Source: Mesorhizobium sp. YC-39 (GTDB lineage Bacteria; Pseudomonadota; Alphaproteobacteria; Rhizobiales; Rhizobiaceae). Taken from it: 64,000 nt of DNA. Under the pieces are notes generated by a model, which was given only the letters and a program-made list of their open reading frames with translations, was not told where the DNA came from and made no database searches. Positions within the stretch are counted from its first letter, which is position 1, and every line of letters begins with the position of its first letter. Of this stretch, positions 8,970 through 17,745 are shown piece after piece. The stretch lies in the NCBI RefSeq assembly GCF_025753795.1, contig NZ_JAOWPS010000005.1:310001-374000 (forward strand), read 5' to 3'. Made by a program: the position numbers and the translations under genes.

Positions 8970-10142
8970 ATGTTGGATTATAGTTCGCTCCTGCTCGCGG
9001 CTGCGCTGTCGGGCACGTGCCTCAGCGTTACCATGTTTGCGATCTGGTTCACCGCGCCGCGGGCTCGCTTCGTGCTCACTGTGGCGTGCGGCATTCTCGT
9101 GCTCGTCGCGCATGTGGTCCTGTTCTGGCACTACGCAAGGGATCCCGGTCCCTGGCTTTGCCAGATCGTGCTTGCGCTTCTCACCCTGGGCTTCCTGATC
9201 ATCTGCCTGTCGGCCATGCAATATCTCGGGATGCGCAATTACAAACGCGTGGTTCTGCCGACCTTGCTCGCGATGGCCGCTTGCGCGGGCGCGACGTATC
9301 TCGGGCTTGACGGTCTCGGTTTCATCCTTGCCTACGCCACGGTGACGGCCCTGCTCTCGCTGATCGGGGCAATGTTCTGGATCAAAGGTGGTCACGATCG
9401 CCGGATTCTGCTGGTCGTTTCGTGCCTGAGCGGCGTCTGTGCGCTGTCCTTCGGACTTTGCGGCGCGGTCCTGCTGGTCAAGGGCCAGTGGGTGCTCGGC
9501 GTTGCGCCCGACAATTGGGCCGAGCGGTTGAATTCGGTCGTGGCGGTCGCCTGCATGACCGGGCTTGGCGCATTGACGCTCTCGCTCCACCATTTGCAGG
9601 CGCAGATCGAATTGAAGGCCGAGACCATGACCGATCCCTTGACCGGGCTGATGAACCGGCGGGGGCTGACGGCACTTTATGGCGAGCGTGCCTTCGGCTC
9701 CTTCATGTCCGTCGCCATGTTCGACCTCGACCATTTCAAGAAGACGAACGATGTATTCGGTCACCCGGTCGGCGATCAGGTTCTGTGCCGTTTCGCCGCT
9801 GTCATCAACAAATATGCCAGGACCGGCGTCGACGCCTTTCGGCTGGGCGGCGAGGAATTCGCGCTGGTCATGTCGCGGATGACGGAAGAGAGAGCCCACG
9901 ATCTTGCAAGCAAGATCAGCGTCGCCTTCGGCACCGAGGTCGTGGCCACCCCGCTTGGTCCGTTGCGCAGCACGGTCAGTGGCGGCATCGGCTTTGGCAA
10001 GGCTGGCGGCACTCTCGACGATGTGCTGGCCGAGGCCGACGCAGCGCTGTATGCGGCAAAGCGGGCCGGGCGAAATCGCGTCATTGCCCAGAACAAGGCC
10101 AACAGGGCCGACCAAGTCGGGCCGGCCCTGCGTTCTGCCTGA
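8970..10142 (+). CDS. membrane-bound diguanylate cyclase (GGDEF)
   Basis: A 390-residue protein with an N-terminal membrane part of about six hydrophobic helices (residues 5-210), then a GGDEF domain. The signature is R-L-G-G-E-E-F (GGEEF at 293-297). DPLTGLMNRRGL opens the domain, and ADAALYAAKRAGRNRV is the usual C-terminal block. It should make c-di-GMP from two GTP. The nine residues before GGEEF read R-T-G-V-D-A-F-R-L, so the usual RxxD product-inhibition site is absent (RxxV instead). The ATG at 8970 follows AAGAGG at 8951-8956; a GTG at 8934 is possible. The input signal is unknown. It converges on gcvP with 15 nt between the stops. Confidence 0.9.
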   Translation: MLDYSSLLLAAALSGTCLSVTMFAIWFTAPRARFVLTVACGILVLVAHVVLFWHYARDPGPWLCQIVLALLTLGFLIICLSAMQYLGMRNYKRVVLPTLLAMAACAGATYLGLDGLGFILAYATVTALLSLIGAMFWIKGGHDRRILLVVSCLSGVCALSFGLCGAVLLVKGQWVLGVAPDNWAERLNSVVAVACMTGLGALTLSLHHLQAQIELKAETMTDPLTGLMNRRGLTALYGERAFGSFMSVAMFDLDHFKKTNDVFGHPVGDQVLCRFAAVINKYARTGVDAFRLGGEEFALVMSRMTEERAHDLASKISVAFGTEVVATPLGPLRSTVSGGIGFGKAGGTLDDVLAEADAALYAAKRAGRNRVIAQNKANRADQVGPALRSA

Positions 10143-10157
10143 TTGTTGCCTGGCGGA

Positions 10158-12971
10158 CTACTCCGCCGCGCCCAGATACTCCGACAGTGGCGGGCAGGAG
10201 CAGACGAGGTTGCGGTCGCCGGCGACATTGTCGATGCGCGATACCGGCGGCCAGTATTTTGCCGAAGTATCGGCGTTGCCGGCTGGATAGGCCGCCTCGA
10301 GCCGCGAATAGGGATGGGTCCACTCGCCAGCCAGCGCCTCGGCGGCGGTGTGTGGCGCGTTGACCAGCGGATTGTCGGCCAAGGGCCATTCGCCCTTCGC
10401 CACCTTGGCCGCCTCGCCTGATATCGCAATCATCGCCTCGCAGAAGCGATCAAGTTCCTGCTTGGGCTCGGATTCGGTCGGCTCGACCATCAGCGTGCCG
10501 GCGACCGGAAACGACATGGTCGGCGCGTGGAAGCCGTAGTCGATCAGGCGCTTGGCGATATCGTCGACGCTGATGCCGGAGCTCTCCTTGAGCACGCGGG
10601 TGTCGAGGATGCATTCATGAGCGATGCGATCGTGCCTGCCCTTGTAGAGGAGCGGGAAATGCGGCGCGAGCCGTGTCGCCACATAGTTGGCCGAGATGAT
10701 GGCGGTCTCAGTAGCCTGCTTCAGGCCAGAAGCGCCCATCATGCGGATGTACATCCAGGTGATCGGCAGGATGGAAGCGCTGCCGAAGGGTGCGGCCGAC
10801 ACGGCATGGGCCGAGCCTTCGGTGACGTGACCGGGCAGATAAGGCTTCAGGTGGGCTTTGACGCCGATCGGGCCGACGCCTGGGCCGCCGCCGCCATGCG
10901 GAATGCAGAAGGTCTTGTGCAGGTTCATATGGCAGACATCGGCGCCGATGTCGCCCGGCCGAGCGAGACCAACCAGCGCATTGAGGTTGGCGCCGTCGAA
11001 ATAGACCTGGCCGCCATGCTCGTGAATGAGGGCGCAGAGATGGCGCGCCCCTTCCTCGTATACGCCATGCGTCGAGGGATAGGTGAACATCAGCGCCGCG
11101 AGATTCTTGGAATGCTCATTGGCCTTGGCCCTCATATCGTCCATGTCGATATTGCCGTCCTCCAAGCAGCGCACGACGACGACGCTCATGCCGGCCATCG
11201 CCGCGCTTGCCGGATTGGTGCCATGCGCGGAGGAGGGGATCAGGCAGACGGTGCGATGGCCTTCGCCGCGCGAGCGATGATAGGCGCGGATGGCGAGCAA
11301 TCCGGCATACTCTCCCTGGCTGCCGGCATTGGGCTGCAGGCTGACCGCGTCGAAACCGGTGATCTCCGACAGCCAGCCTTCCAGTTCGCCGACCATGGCG
11401 CGGTAGCCCGCCGAATGGCTGGCCGGCGCGAACGGATGCAGATTGGCGACGCTTGGCCAGCTCACCGGCATCATTTCGGCGGCGGCATTGAGCTTCATGG
11501 TGCAGGAGCCGAGCGGGATCATGGCGCGGTCAAGCGCCAAATCCTTGTCGGCCAGCCGGCGCAGGAAGCGCATCATCTCGGTTTCCGAGTGGTTTTCGTG
11601 GAAGACCGGCTGGCTGAGGAACTCTTTGCCGCGTGGCTTGCCGGGTAAGGTGCTGGCGCCGGCGGCGTCGGCCTTGGCGCCGAACAGTGCGGCGATCGCG
11701 TCCAGATCGGCCTCGGTCGAGGTCTCGTCGAAACTGATGCCGATATGGTCGGTGTCGATGACGCGCAGCAGCCGGCCGGTCTTTTCGGCGGCGGCGGCAA
11801 TCGCCTTGGCTTTGCCTTTTGCTTCCACCGTCACGGTGTCGAAGCGGCTCGCGCCAAGCACCGAAACGCCTGAGGCCTTGAGGCCGGTTGCCAGGCGATT
11901 GGCCAGTGCGTGGATGCGGCCCGCAATCGCCTGTAGGCCCGCAGGGCCGTGCCAGATCGCATAGGCCGTTGCCATGTTGGCGAGAAGCGCCTGCGCGGTG
12001 CAGATGTTGGAGGTCGCCTTGTCGCGGCGGATATGCTGTTCGCGCGTCTGCAAGGCTAAGCGATAGCCGGGGCGGCCCTTGCTGTCGGTCGACTGGCCGA
12101 CGAGGCGGCCGGGCATCAGCCGCGTCAGCTTGTCGGAGACGGCGCAATAGGCGGCGTGCGGGCCGCCAAAGCCCATCGGCACGCCGAAGCGCTGCATCGG
12201 ACCGACGGCGATGTCGGCGCCGAGTTTTGCCGGCGTGTCGGTCAGCGTCAGGCCGAGCGGATCGGCGATGAAGACGACGAGCGCGCCGCTGGCACGAGCC
12301 TTTTCGATTGCGGCCTTGTGGTCGCCATAGACGCCAAATGTATCGGGCCAGGAAACGAGCAGGGCGGCCGTGTTGTCGTCGATCGTTTCGCCGTCGACCT
12401 CGGTGCCGAGCGGCTCGGCGCGGGTGCGCACGACGTCCAGGGTTTGCGGGTGCGGGGTGCCGGCCAGCGCCACCTTGGTGCGCTTATCGCGATGGTGGCG
12501 CAGAGCAATGCCGACGGCCTCGGCCACCGCCGTCGCCTCGTCGAGCAGCGAGGCCGATGCCACCGGCAGTCCGGTCAGCTCGGTGACCAGGGTCTGGAAG
12601 TTGAACAGCATTTCGAGCCGGCCCTGGCTGATCTCGGCCTGGTAGGGCGTGTAGGCGGTGTACCAGGCCGGGTTCTCGAACAGATTGCGCTGGATGACTG
12701 GCGGTACGTGGATGCCGTGGTAACCGGCGCCGATAAAGCTCTTCAGTACGGTATTTTTCGCCATGGTCGCCGAAAGCTCGGCCAGCGCTTCCGCTTCGCT
12801 GGCCGGGGCGGGCAAGGCGAGCGGCTGGTCGAGGCGGATCGATCTCGGCACGGCCTGGCTGATCAACGTCTCGACGGAGGGAACGCCGATCACGGCAAGC
12901 ATGGCCCTGATATCGTTGAGGCCGGGGCCGATGTGGCGGGCTGAGAAGGGATAGGGTGCTGCTACGGTCAT
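10158..12971 (-). CDS. gcvP: glycine dehydrogenase (decarboxylating), P protein
   Basis: A 937-residue full-length single-chain P protein of the glycine cleavage system. It is the PLP enzyme that decarboxylates glycine and passes the aminomethyl group to lipoyl-GcvH. Seen: FSARHIGPG at the start, the duplicated aminotransferase-like halves, and the PLP-lysine region [20 protein letters not shown] followed by GVGPIG. The ATG at 12971 is chosen because AGGA lies 8 nt upstream and the family N-terminus begins there; upstream in-frame ATGs add 25 unrelated residues. It is the last gene of gcvT-gcvH-gcvP, 16 nt after gcvH, and should be under control of the glycine riboswitch at 14511-14693. Confidence 0.96.
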   Translation of the reverse strand: MTVAAPYPFSARHIGPGLNDIRAMLAVIGVPSVETLISQAVPRSIRLDQPLALPAPASEAEALAELSATMAKNTVLKSFIGAGYHGIHVPPVIQRNLFENPAWYTAYTPYQAEISQGRLEMLFNFQTLVTELTGLPVASASLLDEATAVAEAVGIALRHHRDKRTKVALAGTPHPQTLDVVRTRAEPLGTEVDGETIDDNTAALLVSWPDTFGVYGDHKAAIEKARASGALVVFIADPLGLTLTDTPAKLGADIAVGPMQRFGVPMGFGGPHAAYCAVSDKLTRLMPGRLVGQSTDSKGRPGYRLALQTREQHIRRDKATSNICTAQALLANMATAYAIWHGPAGLQAIAGRIHALANRLATGLKASGVSVLGASRFDTVTVEAKGKAKAIAAAAEKTGRLLRVIDTDHIGISFDETSTEADLDAIAALFGAKADAAGASTLPGKPRGKEFLSQPVFHENHSETEMMRFLRRLADKDLALDRAMIPLGSCTMKLNAAAEMMPVSWPSVANLHPFAPASHSAGYRAMVGELEGWLSEITGFDAVSLQPNAGSQGEYAGLLAIRAYHRSRGEGHRTVCLIPSSAHGTNPASAAMAGMSVVVVRCLEDGNIDMDDMRAKANEHSKNLAALMFTYPSTHGVYEEGARHLCALIHEHGGQVYFDGANLNALVGLARPGDIGADVCHMNLHKTFCIPHGGGGPGVGPIGVKAHLKPYLPGHVTEGSAHAVSAAPFGSASILPITWMYIRMMGASGLKQATETAIISANYVATRLAPHFPLLYKGRHDRIAHECILDTRVLKESSGISVDDIAKRLIDYGFHAPTMSFPVAGTLMVEPTESEPKQELDRFCEAMIAISGEAAKVAKGEWPLADNPLVNAPHTAAEALAGEWTHPYSRLEAAYPAGNADTSAKYWPPVSRIDNVAGDRNLVCSCPPLSEYLGAAE

Positions 12972-12987
12972 GTTCAATGTCCTGATA

Positions 12988-13356
12988 TCAACCGATGTGA
13001 GCCTGGTAGCCGGCCTCATCGAGAAGGCCCTCGAGCTGGCTTTCATTGGCGAGCTTCATCTTCCACAGCCAGCCGTCGCCTGTTGCCGCCGAATTGACCA
13101 GAGACGGGTCCGACGACAGCGCGCCGTTGGCTTCGGTGATCTCACCATCGACAGGCGCATAGACGTCGGATGCCGCCTTGACCGATTCGACCACGACGGC
13201 CGTATCGCCCTTGGTCAGCTTTCTTCCGGTCTCCGGCAATTCGACGAAGACGAGATCGCCGAGCTGCTCCTGGGCGTAATCGGTGATGCCGACAGTGGCG
13301 ATGCCGCCTTCGACGCGGAGCCATTCGTGGTCTTCGGTGAAATAGGTCTTTGCCAT
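12988..13356 (-). CDS. gcvH: glycine cleavage system H protein
   Basis: A 122-residue lipoyl carrier protein that shuttles the aminomethyl intermediate between P, T and L proteins. The lipoylation motif is V-V-E-S-V-K60-A-A-S-D-V-Y-A-P, with K60 as the modified lysine. The N-terminal [14 protein letters not shown] and [19 protein letters not shown] are hallmark blocks. The length is normal. It lies between gcvT (6-nt gap) and gcvP (16-nt gap) in the same operon. No lpd gene (L protein) is present in the cluster, as is usual. Confidence 0.97.
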   Translation of the reverse strand: MAKTYFTEDHEWLRVEGGIATVGITDYAQEQLGDLVFVELPETGRKLTKGDTAVVVESVKAASDVYAPVDGEITEANGALSSDPSLVNSAATGDGWLWKMKLANESQLEGLLDEAGYQAHIG

Positions 13357-13362
13357 CGGGAC

Positions 13363-14463
13363 TTATCCTTTGCGGTAACGATGAGGTGTGAAGGGCAGGG
13401 GATTGATATCGATCGGGATTTTCGCCCCGCGCACATCGGCGAAAAGCTTGGTGCCGGGTTTGGCCAGCGCAGTCTGGACATAGCCCATGGCGACCGGGTG
13501 GCCGGCCGAGGGGCCGAAGCCGCCCGAGGTCACATGGCCGGAGGGATTGCCGTCCGCATCGAACAGGGCCGCACCGGCGCGCACCGGCTGGCGACCTTCT
13601 GGCTTCAGGCCGACACGTTTTTGCGCCGGGCCGCGCTCAATTATTGCGCGCAAGGCATCGGCGCCGATGAACGGCCCGGTGGCGCGGATGTCTTTGGGGA
13701 TCGCCCACATCAGCCCGGCGCTGGCCGGGTCGATCTCCGGCGTGATGTCCTGGCCATGCAGGCAGAGCCCGGCTTCCAGCCGCAAGCTGTCGCGGGCGGC
13801 AAGGCCGATCCAAAGCACGCGTTCGTCTTCGAGCAGTCTGGCGACGAGATTCCGCGCGTCCGCCTCCGGCAGGCCGATCTCGAAACCGTCTTCGCCGGTG
13901 TAGCCGGAGCGGCTCATGAACCAGTTTTGCCTGGGCTCGATGCCGTGCATGAACAGCAGAGATCCGGTCTCAATGCCGGCGCGGGCCAGGGCCGCCCATG
14001 CTTCGGGACCCTGGATGGCCAGGAACACGCGGTCGAGTGCGTCGGCCTTTGCGTCGAAATCCCCAGCCAGCGCGCGCAAGTGCTTCTCGTCGGTGGCGGC
14101 GTTGCCGGCATTGGCGACGACCATGAAGCGCTCGTCGCCGAGCCTTGTGACGATCAGATCGTCGATGATGCCGGCGGCCTCGTTGAGGAAGAAGGTGTAT
14201 TTGGACTGGGAGATATCGAGTGCGCCGGCATCTAGTGGGCAGGCACGGTTGAGGAGTCTGGCGGCGTCAGGACCACTGACCTCGAACAGCTTCATGTGCG
14301 AGATGTCGAACAGGCCGGCGTGCTCGCGGGTGTGAAGATGTTCCTTCATCACGCCGGCCGGATAGGTCAGCGGCATCGACCAGCCGGCGAAAGCGCCAAA
14401 GCGCGCGCCGGCTGCGCTATGCAAATCCTCGAGGGGAAGGTGTTTGATATCGTCGCCCGTCAT
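13363..14463 (-). CDS. gcvT: glycine cleavage system T protein (aminomethyltransferase)
   Basis: A 366-residue tetrahydrofolate-dependent aminomethyltransferase that releases ammonia from the H-protein intermediate and forms methylene-THF. Seen: FAGWSMPLTYPAGVMKEHLH, HAGLFDISHM, the folate-binding-region SGYTGEDGFEI, and the C-terminal VTSGGFGPSAGHPVAMGYV. The ATG at 14463 (MTGDDIKHLPLEDLHSAAGA) fits the family N-terminus. The open frame extends to 14871, but that part is occupied by the glycine riboswitch and is not coding. It is the first gene of the gcv operon, 47 nt downstream of the riboswitch end. Confidence 0.96.
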   Translation of the reverse strand: MTGDDIKHLPLEDLHSAAGARFGAFAGWSMPLTYPAGVMKEHLHTREHAGLFDISHMKLFEVSGPDAARLLNRACPLDAGALDISQSKYTFFLNEAAGIIDDLIVTRLGDERFMVVANAGNAATDEKHLRALAGDFDAKADALDRVFLAIQGPEAWAALARAGIETGSLLFMHGIEPRQNWFMSRSGYTGEDGFEIGLPEADARNLVARLLEDERVLWIGLAARDSLRLEAGLCLHGQDITPEIDPASAGLMWAIPKDIRATGPFIGADALRAIIERGPAQKRVGLKPEGRQPVRAGAALFDADGNPSGHVTSGGFGPSAGHPVAMGYVQTALAKPGTKLFADVRGAKIPIDINPLPFTPHRYRKG

Positions 14464-14510
14464 GTCATCTCCAGAGTCGCACGCAATCGGCCGCTGATGG
14501 CGACCAGTCC

Positions 14511-14693
14511 GTGCCCCTCTGTCTGAAGCCTGAGAGACTCGCGCCCCGTAACTCTGTCGGCAGCGCTTACACCTTCGGCGCGGGGGCAAGCCCCGACTTT
14601 CCAGAGTGTCTTTCCCGTCTACGGTTCTTTTGCCTGAGAGATTTCGGGCGATTTCCCCTTCGGCGGCAGCTCTCGCTGCTCTCTCCCGCAAAC
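14511..14693 (-). promoter_or_regulatory. tandem glycine riboswitch (gcvT type)
   Basis: On the minus strand the leader of gcvT carries two glycine aptamers. Aptamer I (about 14689 down to 14597) shows GGGAGAG, GCCGCCGAAGGGGAAAUCG, AUCUCUCAGGCAAAAGAACC and ACACUCUGGAAAG, matching the known consensus almost block for block. Aptamer II (about 14596 down to 14511) repeats the key blocks: GCGCCGAAGGUGUAAGC, CGAGUCUCUCAGGCUUCAGA and ACAGAG. Such tandem switches activate gcv operons when glycine is in excess. The distance of 47 nt to the gcvT ATG leaves room for an expression platform acting on the ribosome binding site or on a terminator. The aptamers are seen directly; the activation sense is from family knowledge. 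Confidence 0.95.
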
Positions 14694-14769
14694 AGGTAGG
14701 ACTCAAACGATGAGCCCTCGACTCGTCATCCATAGCCCGTGAACGACACCTTGTCACCTGCCAGCGACA

Positions 14770-14877
14770 TCTAAAGCGCGTCGCACTGAACGGATTCAGG
14801 CGCCGCGCTTTAGACTTTTGTCTTGATGCATGTCGTTTACCCAAAACCGCTGCACACTTTTTGGGCGACATGCATTG
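14770..14877. repeat. two-hairpin intergenic repeat (Mesorhizobium-type)
   Basis: This stretch holds two adjacent palindromes. The first is 14770-14814 (TCTAAAGCGCG ... CGCGCTTTAGA, arms nearly perfect around a GAACGGATTCA-like loop). The second is 14826-14875 (ATGCATGTCG ... CGACATGCAT, with an inner CCCAAAA/TTTTTGGG pair). The layout and words match an abundant intergenic repeat that I recall from Mesorhizobium genomes. It lies between the gcv riboswitch and the divergent hypothetical gene at 14992. The gcv promoter must lie either between repeat and riboswitch (14694-14769) or inside the repeat. Confidence 0.8.
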
Positions 14878-14991
14878 ACCGACAAGTCTTCGCTAACCAC
14901 GCCGTTTGGCGGTTTCTCAAGACATTGCTGATATAGGGATCGCTATGGTGCTTGGGACCGGCGTTGCCGGCGATGGACGGGAACGAAAAAG

Positions 14992-15990
14992 ATGGGCGAA
15001 CTTATCATGAGCGCGCCGGTGGCCGGGCTGACGTCGATAAATCGTATCACGGCTGAAGATGTGGTGATGCTGCGCCGCGAGGTGTTCGGCGACGGCGTGG
15101 TGAGCCGCGGCGAGGCCGAGGCACTGTTTGCGCTCGATGCGACGGCCAAGGACAAATGCGCGGAATGGCCCGACTTCTTCGTCGAGGCCGTCACCGACTA
15201 CATTGTCCATCAAGAGAAACCGGCGGGCTATGTCTCAGAAGACAATGCCGATTGGCTGGTGCGGACGATTTCGCGCGATGGCATGGTCGACAGCCGCACC
15301 GAGCTTGAACTGCTGGTGCATGTGCTGGAAAAGGCGAAGTCCTCGCCGAACCGGCTTTGCGCCTATGCGCTGGAACAGGTCGCCCACGCCGTTATCGACG
15401 GCAAGGGCCCGCTCATGCACGGCGGCAAGCTGGTTCCCGGCAGGATAGCCAAGGCGGAAGTCGAGCTGCTGCGCCGTATCCTTTACGCCTATGGCGGCGA
15501 CGGCAATATTGCCATCACCCGCGCCGAGGCGGAGGTGCTATTCAGCATCAATGAGCAGACAGCCGCGGCCAGCAACGATCCGTCCTGGAACGATTTGTTC
15601 GTCAAGGCGATCGCCAATTTCGTCATGTGCTCGGCCGGCTACGAGGCGCCGATGCGCGACGTGGCACTGCGCCAGGATTCGTTCTTCGAGCAGGCCGAAC
15701 CGGAAATTGGCGGTTTCTTCAACCGCATGGTGTCAGGCGGGCTTGCCGGTATCCTGGAAGCCTATCGCGCGCCGGGCGATATCGAGGCCGAGTGGGAATC
15801 GAAGAACAAGGCAGCCGAGGCGCTGGCTCGCCGCGCCGAAACGGTCGACGCCGGCGAGGCGAAGTGGCTGGCCGAACATATCGGCGACCGGCCGCTGCAT
15901 GAGAACGAGCGGGCGCTGCTGACGCTGATCAAGCACGCCGCGCCGGAAATCCATCCGGCGCTGAAGCCGCTGATCGACAAGGTCGCTTAG
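14992..15990 (+). CDS. hypothetical protein with internal A-B-A-B duplication
   Basis: A 332-residue soluble, acidic, helical protein with no signal peptide. It is built from two kinds of unit in alternation. Unit A is at residues 19-72 and 151-212 (shared pattern: I-x-x-x-x-V-x-L-L-R-R-x-x-Y/F-G-D-G-x-x-x-R-x-E-A-E-x-L-F). Unit B is at 80-136 and 283-331 (N/E-A-x-W-L then ELELLVHV or ERALLTLI). The A units contain GDGVVSRGEAEALF and GDGNIAITRAEAEVLF, which resemble EF-hand-like or TerB-like helical pairs, but I cannot place it in a named family. I believe similar proteins occur in other Rhizobiales. ATG 14992 is used; 15007 is an alternative. Confidence 0.82.
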   Translation: MGELIMSAPVAGLTSINRITAEDVVMLRREVFGDGVVSRGEAEALFALDATAKDKCAEWPDFFVEAVTDYIVHQEKPAGYVSEDNADWLVRTISRDGMVDSRTELELLVHVLEKAKSSPNRLCAYALEQVAHAVIDGKGPLMHGGKLVPGRIAKAEVELLRRILYAYGGDGNIAITRAEAEVLFSINEQTAAASNDPSWNDLFVKAIANFVMCSAGYEAPMRDVALRQDSFFEQAEPEIGGFFNRMVSGGLAGILEAYRAPGDIEAEWESKNKAAEALARRAETVDAGEAKWLAEHIGDRPLHENERALLTLIKHAAPEIHPALKPLIDKVA

Positions 15991-15991
15991 G

Positions 15992-16127
15992 GTGTATCGA
16001 TATTCAGGTGATGCCGGCCTGCGAACGGCGGTTTCCTGCGCTTCCGGTGCTCGCGTACCAAAGTACGCTGCGCTCCGGTTCTCGGAAAACCATCGTTCTC
16101 GGCTCGGCCTGACCTGAATCTCAACAC
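15992..16127. repeat. 136-bp imperfect palindromic intergenic repeat, copy 2
   Basis: Same element as at 1173-1308. Outer arms ATTCAGGT (16002-16009) and ACCTGAAT (16112-16119), central GCGTACC/AAAGTACGC, shared internal words GCGCTTCCGGTGCTC, CGCTCCGGTTCTCGGAAA and CTCGGCCTGACCTGAATC. It again starts 2 nt after a plus-strand stop codon. By eye the two copies are about 85% identical. Differences near the centre slightly weaken the second hairpin's tip. Confidence 0.88.
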
Positions 16128-16188
16128 AGCCTGGACAGTTGCAAGCGTCGTCCTGGCCAGGGAATCGGTCGCGCGAAAGATTGCCAAC

Positions 16189-17016
16189 CTATTGTTTGGC
16201 TGGCTCGGGCTTGCCGGTGTCGAAGCGCGACATCCATTTGAAGCTATCGAACCAGTAGCGGCGCACGCCGCCGATGGTGCCGTCGGCGGTGCGCGCGCCG
16301 ATCCAGTTGTTGACGTACTGGATGAGGCGGACATCGTCCGGCCGTAAGGCAAACGCCTCCGGCGTCCGCAACAGTGGTCCGCCGACCATTGTCAACTTCG
16401 CATCATAAAGCCTGGCCGCCATCTGCGGCGTCGGCGAGGTGGCGACCATCGCCTGTGCCTCGCCGCCGATGATCGCGGCAAAGACATCGGCCGTATTGTC
16501 GAAGGAGAGGATCGTCGCCTTGGGAAAGGCTTCCTTCGCGGCGGCTTCATCCGTGGAATTGGAGAGTACGGCGATCTTGTACCCGGGCGTCCGCAATGCC
16601 TTTCCCGGCTTTTTGCCGAGGCTGGCGATCGTCGCCACCATGCGGATATCGGCGGTGCCGGTCTTGTCGGAGAACACCACTTCGCGGGCGCGTTCAGGCG
16701 TGCTGGCGTAGCCCGCCGCGATCATGTCGAAATCGCCCTTGAGCAACCGTGTCTTGAGGTCGTTCCAGGGCACTTCGACCAGCTTCAGGTCGACGCCCAG
16801 GTCGGAAGCGAGCGCGTTGGTCAGGTCGACGTCGTAGCCTACGAATTTCCCGTCGGCTTTCTTGAGGATCCATGGCGGATTGAGCGCCACGCCGACCGTC
16901 AGTGTCTTCTGGTCGATGATGCGCTTGAGGCTGTCGTCCGCGCGGGCGGGCAGCAGCGTCAGAGCCAACCAGGCGGAAAGGGCAAGTATAGTCGTGGCGA
17001 TCATCTTAGCGCGCAT
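16189..17016 (-). CDS. amino-acid-type ABC transporter substrate-binding protein (orphan)
   Basis: A 275-residue periplasmic binding protein of the polar amino acid type (SBP_bac_3). MRAKMIATTILALSAWLALT and the following LLPARA-D form a Sec signal peptide cut near residue 26. The mature protein shows GVALNPPWILKKADGKFVGYD-type lobe I features, LLKGDFDMIAAGYASTPERA, and VVFSDKTGTADIRMV at the hinge. It would deliver a small amino acid or related solute to an inner-membrane ABC permease, but no permease or ATPase gene is adjacent. The ATG at 17016 has AGCGAGG upstream. It is divergent from a DUF3011 gene, and its stop faces repeat copy 2. Confidence 0.9.
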   Translation of the reverse strand: MRAKMIATTILALSAWLALTLLPARADDSLKRIIDQKTLTVGVALNPPWILKKADGKFVGYDVDLTNALASDLGVDLKLVEVPWNDLKTRLLKGDFDMIAAGYASTPERAREVVFSDKTGTADIRMVATIASLGKKPGKALRTPGYKIAVLSNSTDEAAAKEAFPKATILSFDNTADVFAAIIGGEAQAMVATSPTPQMAARLYDAKLTMVGGPLLRTPEAFALRPDDVRLIQYVNNWIGARTADGTIGGVRRYWFDSFKWMSRFDTGKPEPAKQ

Positions 17017-17103
17017 GAATGTAACCTCGCTGCAGTCCGTCCGGTTGTCAGATTTACACAGAGGTGCCATTCTGTCGATAGCGAACCCTGATGGAGACTT
17101 GCG

Positions 17104-17703
17104 ATGTCGGCACGGATGGCGATTACCGGTTCGATGATGTTCCTGGCCTGCGCCCTGGGCAATCCGGCGAAGCTCTCCTTGTTGCCGGGCGCAGCGCAGG
17201 CGGCGGGCGTCAAACGCGTGGTCTGCTCCAGCGCTGACTACCGCTACTCCTATTGCGGTGTCGATACGCGTCGCGGCGTGCAATTGACGTCACGGCTTTC
17301 TAAGGCGCGTTGTCAGTACGGAAAAAGCTGGGGTTATGATGGCGGCGGCATCTGGGTCGACAATGGCTGCTCGGCCGAATTCGCGGTCGCAGGCTCCGGC
17401 CGCAACCCTTCTGCCGGGGACGTGGCGGCGGCAATCATCGTTGGCGGCGTGGTCGGCGCCATTCTCGACAACAGCAATTCGCATCGCCATCATTCCGATA
17501 ACTATTATCCGAGGCCGCGCCAGCGCCATGACAGTCAATGGGTCGATCCGACGCCGCAATTCGACAATCAGGGCAATCCCAATTTCGATACCCATGGCAA
17601 CTATCAGGGGCCGCACGGGCTGGGCAAACTCGTCACTCCCGATGACAATCCGGACCTGAACCCTGCGCTGCGGAGCGACGGCGACGATGGCGACAACGGT
17701 TAG
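17104..17703 (+). CDS. exported DUF3011 domain protein
   Basis: A 199-residue exported protein. Residues 1-34 form a signal peptide ending in A-A-Q-A-A. Residues about 36-95 carry the Cys-containing DUF3011 module (VVCSSADYRYSYCGVDTRRG, then C-Q-Y-G-K-S-W-G-Y-D and W-V-D-N-G-C-S-A-E-F). A glycine-rich hydrophobic helix (AAAIIVGGVVGAILDNS) follows. The tail is a hydrophilic His/Asn/Asp/Pro-rich low-complexity segment with the Q-G-N-P-N-F-D-T-H-G-N-Y pattern. DUF3011 proteins are exported and of unknown function. The four Cys residues suggest two disulfides. The ATG at 17104 directly follows a purine-rich AGACTTGCG. Confidence 0.82.
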   Translation: MSARMAITGSMMFLACALGNPAKLSLLPGAAQAAGVKRVVCSSADYRYSYCGVDTRRGVQLTSRLSKARCQYGKSWGYDGGGIWVDNGCSAEFAVAGSGRNPSAGDVAAAIIVGGVVGAILDNSNSHRHHSDNYYPRPRQRHDSQWVDPTPQFDNQGNPNFDTHGNYQGPHGLGKLVTPDDNPDLNPALRSDGDDGDNG

Positions 17704-17745
17704 AGCCGGACGTCGCCCCTATCTTTTCGGGATCATGCTCTGCGT

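Noticed and set aside
14464-14871. N-terminal extension of gcvT reading through the leader
   Set aside because: The region forms the tandem glycine riboswitch, and the GcvT family N-terminus begins at 14463.
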